Shown here: positions 36,379-45,578 of the stretch, piece by piece
Layout: each line of letters starts with the position of its first letter
How positions within the stretch are numbered: position 1 is the stretch's first letter
Position numbers and translations under genes: made by a program
The notes under the pieces: model-generated
The model's database searches: none
Told to the model about the DNA's origin: nothing
Seen by the model: only the letters and a program-made list of their open reading frames with translations
NCBI GenBank assembly: GCA_947258845.1
Contig: CAMYJZ010000007.1
Coordinates: forward strand, 1-53,459
Direction: 5' to 3'
From: an uncultured Ectothiorhodospiraceae bacterium
GTDB taxonomy: Bacteria; Pseudomonadota; Gammaproteobacteria; UBA9214
DNA: 53,459 nucleotides

Positions 36379-37118
36379 AATTTATAACCCCGATGAACGG
36401 CGACGATGCCGCCGGTGAGATTCTGGTAGCTGCAGTCCTCGAAACCGGCCGACTCCATCATCTCGAGCAGGGTCTGCTGGTCCGGGTGCATGCGGATGGA
36501 TTCGGCCAGGTAGCGGTAGCTTTCGGCATCGTCGGCGAACAGCTTTCCCAGCCGGGGCAGGATCCTGAACGAATAGAAGTCATAGGCGGGCTTGAGGGCC
36601 GCGACCGGGCGCGAGAACTCGAGCACCAGCAGGCGTCCCCCCGGTTTCAGGACACGGTATATGGAATCCAGTGCCGACTGCTTGTCGGTGACATTGCGTA
36701 GGCCGAAACCCATGGTGATGCAGTCGAAGCTGTTGTCGGCAAACGGCAGTCGCTCGGCATTTGCCTGGATGAAGTCGACGTTGCCGGCAATCCCGTCATC
36801 TACCAGGCGTGCCCTGCCCGTGCCGATCATGGCGTGATTGATATCGGAGAGGATGACCTTGCCCTGCGGACCGGTACCGGCGGCGAGCAGGCGCGTCAGG
36901 TCACCGGTGCCGCCGGCAAGGTCCAGGATCTGCTGGCCCGGCCGGATGTTCGCCATGTCGATGACCAGGCGCTTCCACAGGCGATGGATGCCCATGGACA
37001 TCACATCGTTCATCAGGTCGTAATTGTCGGCGACGGAATCGAAGACGGCGCGCACCCGGTGCACCTTTTCCTCTGTGGGAACTTCCTCGAAGCCGAAATG
37101 TGTGGTCTTGTCTTTCAT
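36375..37118 (-). CDS. ubiE: Ubiquinone/menaquinone biosynthesis C-methyltransferase UbiE
   Basis: This 247-residue protein (E. coli 251) is a class I methyltransferase with AdoMet motif [14 protein letters not shown]. The UbiE signatures are [17 protein letters not shown] and [19 protein letters not shown]. It methylates the quinone ring in ubiquinone (and menaquinone, if made). It starts the ubiE-RDD-ubiJ-ubiB operon. Confidence 0.98.
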   Translation of the reverse strand: MKDKTTHFGFEEVPTEEKVHRVRAVFDSVADNYDLMNDVMSMGIHRLWKRLVIDMANIRPGQQILDLAGGTGDLTRLLAAGTGPQGKVILSDINHAMIGTGRARLVDDGIAGNVDFIQANAERLPFADNSFDCITMGFGLRNVTDKQSALDSIYRVLKPGGRLLVLEFSRPVAALKPAYDFYSFRILPRLGKLFADDAESYRYLAESIRMHPDQQTLLEMMESAGFEDCSYQNLTGGIVAVHRGYKF

Positions 37119-37150
37119 TCTGGCGCCCGTTTTGTAACCTTAATTATAAA

Positions 37151-37181
37151 TCTACCGCAGAGACGCGGGGAAAGCAGAAAA
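37151..37181. repeat. Fragment of the CGCAGAG-type repeat arm
   Basis: TCTACCGCAGAGACGCGGGG then AAAGCAGAAAA matches the outer left arm of copies 1 and 4 (TCTACCGCGGAGACGC, CACCGCAGAGACGCGGAGAA). No right arm or CGCAAAG module is present, so this is a remnant or a single-arm copy in the ubiE-DUF971 gap. Confidence 0.65.
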
Positions 37182-37278
37182 AAATGAATGCTTGAGGGCG
37201 CGCACAGGCATCCGGCCGGTTGCTGGTCTTGCTGTCGGCCCGATTGAAATCAGGCCGTCTTTCCGGTTTGCGGGTGTC

Positions 37279-37647
37279 TCAGCCGGTTTCCTTGCGCTTG
37301 TGGCCGGCCGCTTCCAGTTGCTGCAGGTACTCCGCCCAGTATTTATCCTTGTTCTTGCCCATGTCATAGAGCGTTTCCCAGGAGTAGATGCCGGTGTCGT
37401 GGCCGTCATCGAAATGCGGCTGAATGGCATAGGCGCCGACCGGGTCGACCTGGGAGATGGCGACATCCTCCTTGCCGATCTGCAGGACACCCTGGCCGGG
37501 GCCGTGACCGCGCACTTCGGCGGAGGGTGAATAGACCCTGAGGTACTCGTAGGGGAGTTTGAAGTGTGCGCCGTCCTCGAAGGTGATCTCGAGTATGCGG
37601 GATTTCTGGTGCAGGCTGATTTCGGTGGGTTTGGGTGTGTCTGTCAT
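37279..37647 (-). CDS. DUF971 (GBBH-like N-terminal domain) protein
   Basis: This 122-residue protein starts MTDTPKPTEISLHQKSRILE. The DUF971 beta-fold is seen in FEDGAHFKLPYEYLRVYSPSAEVRGHGP and VGAYAIQPHFDDGHDTGIYSWETL. The domain is known from gamma-butyrobetaine hydroxylase N-termini and Fe-S assembly-linked single-domain proteins. No enzyme activity can be assigned. It lies 75 bp downstream of hslU on the same strand and often neighbours hslVU in related bacteria. Confidence 0.9.
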   Translation of the reverse strand: MTDTPKPTEISLHQKSRILEITFEDGAHFKLPYEYLRVYSPSAEVRGHGPGQGVLQIGKEDVAISQVDPVGAYAIQPHFDDGHDTGIYSWETLYDMGKNKDKYWAEYLQQLEAAGHKRKETG

Positions 37648-37722
37648 GCGTTTGCCTCTGCGTTGTCAGCCATCGCGGCCGGGATTGCTTGTACGGATTT
37701 GTCCGGCAAGGGCCTGGTAGGG

Positions 37723-39051
37723 CTACAGTATGTAACGGCTCAGGTCTTCGTCCTTCACCAGCTGCCCGAGTTGCTCGTCTACGTAGGCGGCATCGATCGA
37801 GGTGACGCTGCCGGCGCGGTCGGTGGCATCGAAGGATATCGATTCCAGCAGGCGTTCCATCACGGTGTGCAGGCGCCGCGCGCCGATGTTCTCGGTACGT
37901 TCGTTGATGTCGCTGGCGATCTCGGCGATGCGGGTGATGCTGTCTTCGGTGAATTCCAGGGTGACCGACTCGGTGGCGATCAGGGCGCTGTACTGCTCGG
38001 TTAGCGAGGCATCCGGTTCAGTCAGGATGCGCGCGAATTCCTTTGCGCCCAGTGCGTCCAGCTCGACGCGGATGGGCAGGCGACCCTGCAGTTCCGGTAT
38101 CAGGTCTGATGGCCTGGAGATGTGGAAGGCACCCGAGGCGATGAACAGGATGTGGTCGGTCTTCACCATGCCGTGCTTGGTGGAGACGGTGCTGCCCTCC
38201 ACCAGCGGCAGCAGGTCGCGCTGAACACCCTCGCGCGACACGTCGGGCCCGCTGGACTCGCCGCGGCGCGTCACCTTGTCGATTTCGTCGATAAAGACAA
38301 TGCCGTTCTGTTCGACGTTTTCCAGTGCGCTCTGCTTGATGTCGTCGTCGTTGATCATCCGGGCAGCCTCTTCGTCGCACAGCAGGCGGCGCGCATCCCG
38401 GATGCGCAGCTTGCGCGCCTTGGTGCGGCTGCCGGCCATGTTCTGGAACATGCCCTGCAGCTGGCTGGTCATTTCCTCCATGCCGGGCGGTGCCATGATC
38501 TCCACGCCGATCGGCGTGGCGGAGACCTCGACCTCGATCTCGCGCTCGTCCAGCTGGCCTTCGCGCAGGCGCTTGCGCAGCTTCTGGCGCGTTTCCGAAT
38601 CGGTGTCGGCGGTCTCGCCCGGCGCCAGGCTGCGGGGCGCGGGCAGCAGGGCATCGAGGATGCGCTCTTCGGCGGCATCCTCGGCACGGTGGCGCACCTT
38701 GTCCATGGCCTGCTCGCGCTCCAGCTTGATGGCGACATCGGCGAGGTCGCGGACAATGGACTCCACGTCCCGGCCCACGTAGCCGACCTCGGTGAACTTG
38801 GTTGCCTCGACCTTGATGAACGGTGCCCGGGCCAGGCGTGCCAGGCGCCGGGCGATCTCGGTCTTGCCGACCCCGGTGGGCCCGATCATCAGGATGTTCT
38901 TGGGGGTGATCTCGGAGCGCAGCGGCTCGCCAACCTGCATGCGCCGCCAGCGATTGCGCAGGGCAATGGCCACGGCCCGCTTGGCGGCATCCTGGCCAAT
39001 GATGTGCTTGTCCAGTTCCTGGACGATCTCTCTGGGTGTCATTGCCGACAT
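37723..39051 (-). CDS. hslU: HslU, ATPase subunit of HslUV protease
   Basis: This 442-residue AAA+ unfoldase (E. coli 443) starts [20 protein letters not shown]. Walker A is GPTGVGKT (57-64), the pore motif is in [15 protein letters not shown], and Walker B is [12 protein letters not shown]. The I-domain covers about 110-240. The C-terminus ends LSRYIL, where the YIL-type tail normally docks in HslV. It is intact although the hslV upstream is broken, so it can no longer form a normal HslUV protease unless hslV is rescued or another copy exists. Confidence 0.98.
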   Translation of the reverse strand: MSAMTPREIVQELDKHIIGQDAAKRAVAIALRNRWRRMQVGEPLRSEITPKNILMIGPTGVGKTEIARRLARLARAPFIKVEATKFTEVGYVGRDVESIVRDLADVAIKLEREQAMDKVRHRAEDAAEERILDALLPAPRSLAPGETADTDSETRQKLRKRLREGQLDEREIEVEVSATPIGVEIMAPPGMEEMTSQLQGMFQNMAGSRTKARKLRIRDARRLLCDEEAARMINDDDIKQSALENVEQNGIVFIDEIDKVTRRGESSGPDVSREGVQRDLLPLVEGSTVSTKHGMVKTDHILFIASGAFHISRPSDLIPELQGRLPIRVELDALGAKEFARILTEPDASLTEQYSALIATESVTLEFTEDSITRIAEIASDINERTENIGARRLHTVMERLLESISFDATDRAGSVTSIDAAYVDEQLGQLVKDEDLSRYIL

Positions 39052-39131
39052 TTAAATGCTACTCGCGTATTTTAATCAATTTTAAACTATAAATAGCTGC
39101 ATTTTGGCGAAGTTTGTCTTTGACCAGCATT

Positions 39132-39607
39132 CTAGCCGGTGCCGTCCGCAGCGAGTTCCTCGAAGGTCAGGTTGCGATTGGTGTAGATGCAGATGTCCGC
39201 GGCGATTTTCAAGGCGGTCTCGGTAATGGCGCGCGCGCCCATGTCAGTGTTTTCCAGCAGGGCGCGGGCCGCGGACTGGGCATAGCTGCCACCCGAACCG
39301 ATGGCCATCAGGGCATTTTCCGGTTCGATGACGTCACCGTTGCCGCTGATGATCAGTGAGGTCTCGTGGTCGGCCACGGCCAGCAGCGCCTCCAGGTTGC
39401 GCAGCATTTTGTTGGTGCGCCAGTCCTTGGCCAGCCGGCCGTGCCACCGGCGAAGCCGGCGATTACCCTGTCGTTGTACAGGCGACGGACCTTGCGTGCA
39501 TTGCCCTTCATGACGGTATCGCCCAGCGAGACCTGGCCATCGCCGCCAATGACCACGCTGCCGTTGCGGCGTACCGACAGGATGGTTGTGCCTCGAAACT
39601 GCTCCAC
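39132..39607 (-). pseudogene. hslV: hslV with internal deletion and frameshift
   Basis: The first part (from ATG 39607) reads [20 protein letters not shown] and continues through [18 protein letters not shown], normal HslV with the catalytic Thr after the short propeptide. At about 39445 the frame departs from HslV. The homologous sequence resumes in another frame at [20 protein letters not shown] and runs to the stop at 39132. Against E. coli HslV, the 26 residues between GGTA and LAKDW are replaced by two bases, a loss of about 76 bp. The gene is 476 bp, not a multiple of 3; adding 76 bp gives 183 codons, the usual size. The missing segment is a core helix, so a simple ribosomal frameshift would not restore function. 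Confidence 0.9.
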
Positions 39608-39711
39608 GGCTTCACTCCAGGGTCAAAGGGCGTACGATTGTACACCATCCGATCCGGTCTGATCAGACTGAATATAAAGGGATTTTATGATAACCCGGGG
39701 TGCGGGAAGGG

Positions 39712-40617
39712 CTACTTGCGCACCCGCCGGGCACGCGGGTGTGCCTGGTCATAAACCCGTGCCAGGTGCTGGAAGTCCAGGTGGGTGTAGATCTGGGTGG
39801 TGCTGATATCCGCATGCCCCAGCAATTCCTGCACGGCGCGCAGGTCACCGCTGGATTCGAGCAGGTGACTGGCAAAGGAATGCCGCAGGGTATGCGGGTG
39901 GAGGTCACCCGGGAGCCCGTACCGCTGCGCCCAGCGGCGCAGCCGTTGCTGGATGGCGCGGGCGCCCAGACGGCGCCCGTGGCGGCCGGTGAACACCGCC
40001 GCTTCGGCAGCATCCGCCAGTTGGTCGCGCTGCTGTCGCCATGCCTGCAATGCGGCAATCGCCCGGGTGCCGATGGGGAGGATCCGGGTCTTGGCACCCT
40101 TGCCGGTTACCCGTACCACGCGCTCTTTCAGGTCCATGTCGTCCCAGTCGAGGGCCACCAGTTCACCGAGGCGCAGGCCGGAGGAATACATCAGTTCCAG
40201 GATGGCGAGGTCGCGCAGTTCGAGTATGTCACCGGCCCGGGCGCTCAGCAGCCGGGCGATGTCGTCGACATTCAGGGTGTCCGGCAGGCGGCGTTCGGAT
40301 TTCGGTGCCCGCACGTCATGCGCCGGGTTGCAGGTGACCTCCTGTTCGCGCAGCAGGTAGTTGTAGAAACTGCGCAGTGCCGACAGGCGGCGCTGGATAC
40401 TGCGCCCGCCGAGTCCGCGGCGATGTACCTGGGCGGCGTACTGCCTGACCTGGTGCGTATCCAGGTCTTTCCATTGCGGGATGCCCGCGTCCTGGCAGAA
40501 GCAGAGAATCTCCTGCAGGTCGCGACGGTAGTGTTTGAGGGTGTCGGCGGAGAGGCGGCGCTCCGTCTGCAGATGATGCAGGAAACGCTCCAGCCAGTGT
40601 TGTGGATCAGTCGGCAC
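39712..40617 (-). CDS. xerC: Tyrosine recombinase XerC
   Basis: This 301-residue recombinase (E. coli 298) resolves chromosome dimers at dif together with XerD. It has an N-terminal SAM-like DNA-binding domain (1-105). The catalytic residues are all present: Arg in YSSGLRLGEL, Lys in TGKGAKTR, His-Arg in HTLRHSFASH, His in LLGHADIST, and Tyr in QIYTHLDF. It lies in the conserved dapF-DUF484-xerC group, 21 bp after DUF484. The 104-bp gap to hslV follows. Confidence 0.97.
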   Translation of the reverse strand: MPTDPQHWLERFLHHLQTERRLSADTLKHYRRDLQEILCFCQDAGIPQWKDLDTHQVRQYAAQVHRRGLGGRSIQRRLSALRSFYNYLLREQEVTCNPAHDVRAPKSERRLPDTLNVDDIARLLSARAGDILELRDLAILELMYSSGLRLGELVALDWDDMDLKERVVRVTGKGAKTRILPIGTRAIAALQAWRQQRDQLADAAEAAVFTGRHGRRLGARAIQQRLRRWAQRYGLPGDLHPHTLRHSFASHLLESSGDLRAVQELLGHADISTTQIYTHLDFQHLARVYDQAHPRARRVRK

Positions 40618-40638
40618 GGTGCGACGTGCGTGGCATGA

Positions 40639-41367
40639 TCAGGAAGCGGTGCTTGCCTGGGTGTCGGGATCCAGGTGTGGGTGCAGCAGCAGGTCGATCA
40701 ATTCACCCAGGTGGGTGAGAAACAGGGTGCCCATGCCGGGATGAAAACGGTTGCCCTCCTGGCTGCCGATCGCGAGCAGGCCGGTGGCGCCCTTCTTGCC
40801 CAGCGGGATAATAGCGGCGGACTCGATGGCCTGGGCCTGGTCGCCGAACAGGTAGCCCAGTTGTTCACGCTTGAAACGCCCGCACTGCGGACGGCAGGTC
40901 TTGTAAAACGATTCAAAGTGTTCGAGTTCGGCAGCATCGCGGTTGAACTGGTCTACGCCGCATTCGCGGCTACGTGCTTCCGACAGGCCGGCGAGGCGCA
41001 GGTTGACAGTATCGGCGTTGAATTCACCCTGCAGGTGTTCGCGCAGGGTATCCAGCAGGGCCTCGAGCGTGCCCGAGGTGACCAGTCCCAGCGTCAGCTG
41101 GTGCATGCGTTCGTTGAGGCGATTGTTGTCACGCGCCACGTGCACCAGGTCCATCAGCTTGCGTTTCAACTGGCGGTTCTGGTCACGCAGGATCTTGACC
41201 TGGTGCTCGATCAGCGATACCGCCGTACCGCAGGTATGCGGGATGCGCAGTATGGCCAGCAGGCTGGGATTGTTAAGGAAGAACTCGGGGTTGTCGCGCA
41301 GATAATCGGCGACCGTTTTTTCTTCCAGCGGCTGCGTTCCGGTTTGGGTTTGCTGTGATGTCGTCAT
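40639..41367 (-). CDS. DUF484 family protein (YigA-like)
   Basis: This 242-residue protein starts [20 protein letters not shown]. An N-terminal helix-rich DUF484 segment ([41 protein letters not shown]) is followed by a GAF-like domain (about 80-235, [31 protein letters not shown]). Function is unknown; it always lies between dapF and xerC in gammaproteobacteria. It overlaps dapF by 4 bp. Confidence 0.95.
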   Translation of the reverse strand: MTTSQQTQTGTQPLEEKTVADYLRDNPEFFLNNPSLLAILRIPHTCGTAVSLIEHQVKILRDQNRQLKRKLMDLVHVARDNNRLNERMHQLTLGLVTSGTLEALLDTLREHLQGEFNADTVNLRLAGLSEARSRECGVDQFNRDAAELEHFESFYKTCRPQCGRFKREQLGYLFGDQAQAIESAAIIPLGKKGATGLLAIGSQEGNRFHPGMGTLFLTHLGELIDLLLHPHLDPDTQASTAS

Positions 41368-42194
41368 AACTCGATGCGCCCCTTGAAGACCCGTGTTGCC
41401 GGTCCGGTCATGTAGACCGGGTAGCCATTGCCGGCCCAGCTTACCACAAGATTACCGCCGCGCAGGGCGACATTCACGCGCGCCGCCAGCTGGTCCCAGA
41501 GGCGGCCGGCGACCACGGCCGCACAGGCACCGCTGCCGCAGGCCAGGGTTTCACCGGCGCCGCGTTCATAGACACGCAGGCGGATGTGCTCGAAATCGAT
41601 GATCTGCATAAAACCGGCATTGACCTGTTCGGGAAAGCGGGGATGGCGCTGGATCAATGGCCCGAGCCGCTCAACCGGTGCCGTATCGACGTCCACGACC
41701 GGGGTAACCGCGTGCGGATTGCCCATGGACACGGCGGCGATCTCGATTTCCTCGCCATCGAGCGCCAGCGTGTAGGTCTGGGCGCAGGCCGGGGCATCGA
41801 ACGGTATGTCCGCCGGCTCCAGGCGCGGTTCACCCATGTTCACCGTCACCTGGCCGTCATCCTCAAGTACCAATTGCAGGCGCCCGCTGGCGGTCTCGAC
41901 ATCCAGTTCGCGCTTGTCGGTGAATCCCTGCTCGTGCACGAAGCGCATGAAGCAGCGTGCCCCGTTGCCGCACTGGCCCACCTCGCCGCCGTCGGCATTG
42001 AAGATCCGGTAGCGGAAATCGGTCCCCGGCGTCGCCGCTGCCTCGACCAGCAGCAGCTGGTCGCAGCCGATCCCGTAACGCCGGTCGGCGAGCTGGCGTA
42101 CCTGCTCAGGTGACAGGTCCACGGTCTGGTTGATGGCATCGATGACCACGAAATCGTTGCCCAGGCCGTGCATTTTCGTAAATTCGAGTTGCAT
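41364..42194 (-). CDS. dapF: Diaminopimelate epimerase
   Basis: This 276-residue protein (E. coli 274) converts LL- to meso-diaminopimelate for lysine and peptidoglycan. Its two catalytic cysteines are in [15 protein letters not shown] and [13 protein letters not shown]. The N-terminus [20 protein letters not shown] is typical. It is coupled to DUF484 by a 4-bp overlap. A repeat element separates it from lysA. Confidence 0.98.
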   Translation of the reverse strand: MQLEFTKMHGLGNDFVVIDAINQTVDLSPEQVRQLADRRYGIGCDQLLLVEAAATPGTDFRYRIFNADGGEVGQCGNGARCFMRFVHEQGFTDKRELDVETASGRLQLVLEDDGQVTVNMGEPRLEPADIPFDAPACAQTYTLALDGEEIEIAAVSMGNPHAVTPVVDVDTAPVERLGPLIQRHPRFPEQVNAGFMQIIDFEHIRLRVYERGAGETLACGSGACAAVVAGRLWDQLAARVNVALRGGNLVVSWAGNGYPVYMTGPATRVFKGRIEL

Positions 42195-42207
42195 TCACTT
42201 ATGTCCT

Positions 42208-42460
42208 CACCGCAGAGACGCGGAGAACGCAGAGTAGTCAATATTCAAGTAAACAACAAAACATTCACCGCAAAGACGCAAAGAGCGCAAAGTCAAAACA
42301 CAATCCTTGCTAACAACAACCAACGTCGGCCATGACAATTGACGGTATGTTTGTCGTTTACCGGATCGGTGTTGTTGCAATAATAATGTTTTCTTTGCGT
42401 CTTTGCGGTGAGAAATTTTTTAGAATGAATTTCTCTGCGTTCTCCGCGTCTCGGCGGTGA
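42208..42460. repeat. Inverted-repeat intergenic element, copy 4
   Basis: The left arms are CACCGCAGAGACGCGGAGAA (42208-) and CACCGCAAAGACGCAAAGAG (about 42266-). The core has AAAACACAATCCTTGCTAA, GTATGTTTGTCGTTTACCGG, ATCGGTGTTGTTGCAATAAT. The right arms are CTTTGCGTCTTTGCGGTGAG and CTCTGCGTTCTCCGCGTC ending CGGCGGTGA (42460). This is the most regular copy, with all four arms intact. It separates lysA from dapF. Confidence 0.88.
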
Positions 42461-42464
42461 ATAG

Positions 42465-43721
42465 TCATTCTTCAGGCAGCAGGTGTTCGCCGCGGTAGAG
42501 ATCGTCCAGGCTCTCGCGCTCGCGGATGACATGAAAGCGGTCACCGTCGACCATGATCTCGGCGGCGCGCGGCCGCGAGTTGTAGTTGGAACTCATGGTG
42601 AATCCGTAGGCGCCGGCCGAGCGCACTGCCAGGACATCGTCTGCGGCCAGTGCCAGAGTGCGGTCCTTGCCGAGAAAGTCGCCGGTCTCGCAGACCGGAC
42701 CGACCACGTCGTAGGCCAGTGCCGGTTCTCCGCTGCGTGACTGCAGCGGGATAATATCGTGCCAGGCGTTGTAGAGCGCGGGCCGCTGCAGGTCGTTCAT
42801 AGCGGCGTCGACAATGGCGAAGTGCCTGTCGGGGCTGTGCTTCAGGTATTCCACGCGCGTCAGCAGGATGCCGGCGTTGCCGGCGATGGCGCGTCCCGGT
42901 TCCAGCAGGATCTCCAGCGGGCTGTCGCCAAGCCTTTCCAGCAGCGCGCGGGCATAGACATCCGGCAGCGGCGGCCTGTCCTGTGCCTGGTATGGGATGC
43001 CGAGGCCGCCGCCCACGTCGATATGCTGCAAGCCTATTCCTTCGTCCTGCAGGCGTCCGACCAGTTGCAGCACGCGCTCGAGGGCATCGACAAAGGGCGT
43101 GATCTCGGTCAGCTGTGAACCGATGTGGCAGTCGATGCCGGTGACTCGCAGCTGCGGCAACTCTGCGGCGTGGCGGTAGACCTGCAGGGCGGTGTCGACA
43201 TCGATGCCGAACTTGTTCTCCCTGAGACCGGTGGAGATGTAGGGGTGGGTGCCGGCATCCACGTCCGGATTGACGCGCAGTGACACCGGTGCGATCTGTC
43301 CGCTCTCGCCGGCCACCGTGTTGAGGCGCTGCAGTTCCGCCTCCGACTCGACATTGAAGCAGCGGATGCCGACCTCGAGTGCGCGCCGCATCTCGCTGGC
43401 GCGCTTGCCGACACCGGAGAACACCACCCGGGCGGGATCGCCACCTGCCTGCAGCACGCGCTGCAGCTCGCCCTCCGAGACAATGTCGAAGCCCGAGCCC
43501 AGTTGTGCCAGCACCTGCAGCACGGCCAGGCTGGAGTTTGCCTTGACCGCATAGCAGATCAGGTGCGGGTGGCCGGCGAGCGCATCGTTGAATACCTGCC
43601 AGTGGCGCACCAGTGTCGCCCGTGAATAGACGTAGCAGGGCGTACCCACCCGCTTGACGATCTCGGCAAGATCGACGTCCTCCGCCCAGAGGCGCCTGTC
43701 ACGGTATGCAAAGTGGTCCAT
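42465..43721 (-). CDS. lysA: Diaminopimelate decarboxylase
   Basis: This 418-residue PLP-dependent alanine-racemase-fold enzyme makes L-lysine from meso-diaminopimelate. The PLP Lys is in CYAVKANSSLAVL. HIGSQLTEITPF, the glycine-rich VGGGLGIPY and the CETGDFLGKDR segment with the catalytic Cys are present. The start MDHFAYRDRRLWAEDV is normal. It lies 30 bp after lptM and, beyond the repeat element, precedes dapF, so lysine and murein precursors are made from one locus. Confidence 0.98.
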   Translation of the reverse strand: MDHFAYRDRRLWAEDVDLAEIVKRVGTPCYVYSRATLVRHWQVFNDALAGHPHLICYAVKANSSLAVLQVLAQLGSGFDIVSEGELQRVLQAGGDPARVVFSGVGKRASEMRRALEVGIRCFNVESEAELQRLNTVAGESGQIAPVSLRVNPDVDAGTHPYISTGLRENKFGIDVDTALQVYRHAAELPQLRVTGIDCHIGSQLTEITPFVDALERVLQLVGRLQDEGIGLQHIDVGGGLGIPYQAQDRPPLPDVYARALLERLGDSPLEILLEPGRAIAGNAGILLTRVEYLKHSPDRHFAIVDAAMNDLQRPALYNAWHDIIPLQSRSGEPALAYDVVGPVCETGDFLGKDRTLALAADDVLAVRSAGAYGFTMSSNYNSRPRAAEIMVDGDRFHVIRERESLDDLYRGEHLLPEE

Positions 43722-43751
43722 GAATTGAATTTCCCGGCGACCCGGCCGGGT

Positions 43752-43877
43752 TCAGTCGCTCCCCCGGTGCAGTTCGTTCGGCAGGTAGAGCGGGCCTTTC
43801 TGGCCGCAGCCGCCCAGCCACGCGCCGGCGATGATCAGCAGCAGTACCAGCAGTCGGGATGACTTGTGCTTGTTCAT
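43752..43877 (-). CDS. lptM: LptM (YifL-type) small lipoprotein
   Basis: This is a 41-residue protein with a basic N-terminus (MNKHKSSRLL), hydrophobic segment LVLLLIIAGAWL and lipobox LGGC, so Cys24 would be lipidated. The mature start CGQKGPLYLPNE is the LptM signature (CGxKGPLYxP). In E. coli LptM stabilises the LptD/LptE LPS translocon in the outer membrane. It is shorter than E. coli LptM (67). It lies 30 bp upstream of lysA, where this gene is expected. Confidence 0.93.
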   Translation of the reverse strand: MNKHKSSRLLVLLLIIAGAWLGGCGQKGPLYLPNELHRGSD

Positions 43878-43963
43878 AACACCCTTCCCAAAACCAGCCG
43901 TGAGTATACGGGGTGCTTGCGGCAAACCCAATGGCGTGGCTGTTTATGGTACATAGTGGGGTT

Positions 43964-44635
43964 ATGAAACCGGGACACCTGGATGCAGTTGAAATCAACC
44001 CGCCGGTACCGCCGCGTGCCTGCCTCATCTGGCTGCATGGCCTGGGCGCCGACGGCCATGACTTCGAAGCCCTGATCCCCGAGCTGGGGCTGGCCAGGGA
44101 ACGTGCACTGCGGGTGATCCTGCCGCATGCCCCGTACCGGCCAGTGACAATCAATGGTGGTCATGTCATGCGTGCCTGGTACGACATCCTTGCGCCCGAC
44201 CTGCAACAGGGCGAAGACGGTCAGGGCATACGGGAGTCGGAGCAGCTGCTGCGGGCGCTGATCGAGCACGAGGTCGGGAACGGCATACCCGCCGAACACA
44301 TCGTACTGGCGGGTTTTTCCCAGGGGGGTGCCATCGCCCTGCAGACCGGCTTGCGTTACCCGCAACGGCTGGCCGGCATCCTCGCACTGTCGACCTATGT
44401 CCCGCTCGCCGCCTCGCTGGCGGCCGAACGGGCGGCGGCAAATGCGGCGGTTCCGATCATGATGGCGCACGGGCTGCATGACCCGGTGGTGCCACTGGTG
44501 CTGGCCGAGCGCTGCCGCGATCAACTGCTGGGACTGGATTATGCCGTGGACTGGCGCAGCTACCCGATGGCGCATGCCGTGTGCCCGGCCGAGATCGCGG
44601 ATGTCCGTGACTGGCTGGGGGTCTGCCTGCCGTAG
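43964..44635 (+). CDS. Alpha/beta-hydrolase, carboxylesterase/phospholipase family
   Basis: This 223-residue protein uses the Met at MKPGHLDAVEINPP, preceded by GGGG; an upstream in-frame start is less family-like. It has the serine hydrolase motif GFSQGG (Ser119), Asp173 in HGLHDPVVP and His204 in MAHAV, completing the triad. The oxyanion loop is IWLHGLGADGHDFE. It resembles P. fluorescens carboxylesterase EstB and human acyl-protein thioesterase. It probably cleaves short-chain esters or thioesters; the natural substrate is unknown. It is divergent from lptM (86 bp). Confidence 0.93.
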   Translation: MKPGHLDAVEINPPVPPRACLIWLHGLGADGHDFEALIPELGLARERALRVILPHAPYRPVTINGGHVMRAWYDILAPDLQQGEDGQGIRESEQLLRALIEHEVGNGIPAEHIVLAGFSQGGAIALQTGLRYPQRLAGILALSTYVPLAASLAAERAAANAAVPIMMAHGLHDPVVPLVLAERCRDQLLGLDYAVDWRSYPMAHAVCPAEIADVRDWLGVCLP

Positions 44636-44678
44636 TGTGGCCAGGTATAATTCAGAGTTAACAGAGACTTGCTGTTTT

Positions 44679-45503
44679 TCAAACGGCGATGGCGATACCG
44701 CTGTCGTTGTTGCGCGCCTCTATGAGCGCGGACTCGGCGCGCTCCAGCAGGGACCGTGCATTGTCGTTCTTCTGGCAGTGGGTCACGCCGTAGCAGGCGC
44801 TCATGGGGTTTGCCTGGTCGTCGCTGATGCGCCCCAGGTGTTCGCTCAGCTTGTTGATCAGCTGCACAGCGGAGTCCTGGGTTGTCTCCTGCAGGATAAG
44901 GATGAATTCGTGGGCCCCGGTGCAGCCGACCAGGTCGGCCCAGCGGGTCTGGTCCTTCAGCAGGTAGCTGACCTTCATCAGGGTGCGCTGCTGTGCCGTC
45001 CGGTCATTCAGCCCCATGACCACGATGGACAGGGGGCTGTTGTAGCGCCGGCTGCGTGCCACCAGCGGTTCCAGTGAGACCAGGGCCCCGTGCCGGCTCA
45101 GCAGGCTGGTCAGTTCCGCATCCTTGAGCGACTGCTCCCTGAGCTCATTGCTGAGCGCGTCTCGCTCCTGTTTGTGCCGCAGCTTTTCCGTTACATCCTG
45201 GTAAAAGCGTGCCGTGCCGCCCGCATTGCCGTCCAGGGGAATACTGTTCACGGCCAGCCAGCGTGCGTCGCCGTCCGGCATGACCCAGTTGACCAGGGTG
45301 CCCTGCCCCAGCAGCGGGGCCAGCAGGCTGTCGTTGCGCAGATCGGTGGCCGAATCCCTTATGGAAGTCGCTGCATCACCCAGCAGTTCGGCAAAGGCCG
45401 CATTGAAACCGTGCAACTGGCCGGCGTTATCGATCAGCAGGATAGCCAGCGGGCAGGCATCCAGCAGGGTACGGGCTTCCTCGAGTGCGAGCTTGTTTAA
45501 CAT
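44679..45503 (-). CDS. PAS-domain protein with degenerate GGDEF domain
   Basis: This 274-residue cytosolic protein has a PAS domain (about 10-105: ACPLAILLIDNAGQLHGFNA, ARWLAVNSIPLDGNAGG), a short coiled linker (107-135), then a GGDEF-fold domain (about 140-274). The active loop reads GAHEF (196-200) instead of GGDEF, so diguanylate cyclase activity is unlikely; it may bind nucleotide or act as a receptor. No N-terminal membrane segment is visible. It lies alone between the esterase (convergent) and argH. Confidence 0.88.
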   Translation of the reverse strand: MLNKLALEEARTLLDACPLAILLIDNAGQLHGFNAAFAELLGDAATSIRDSATDLRNDSLLAPLLGQGTLVNWVMPDGDARWLAVNSIPLDGNAGGTARFYQDVTEKLRHKQERDALSNELREQSLKDAELTSLLSRHGALVSLEPLVARSRRYNSPLSIVVMGLNDRTAQQRTLMKVSYLLKDQTRWADLVGCTGAHEFILILQETTQDSAVQLINKLSEHLGRISDDQANPMSACYGVTHCQKNDNARSLLERAESALIEARNNDSGIAIAV

Positions 45504-45578
45504 GCAGATCTGTTTCCTTGGTCCACTATTCTGGCCGGTAATCCGGCTGCGAGGCCAGCGGTGATGGCACGGCAGGCC

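Noticed and set aside
39353-39407. Programmed ribosomal frameshift producing HslV
   Set aside because: Besides the frame change, about 26 conserved residues are absent, which a frameshift cannot supply; no slippery heptamer seen.
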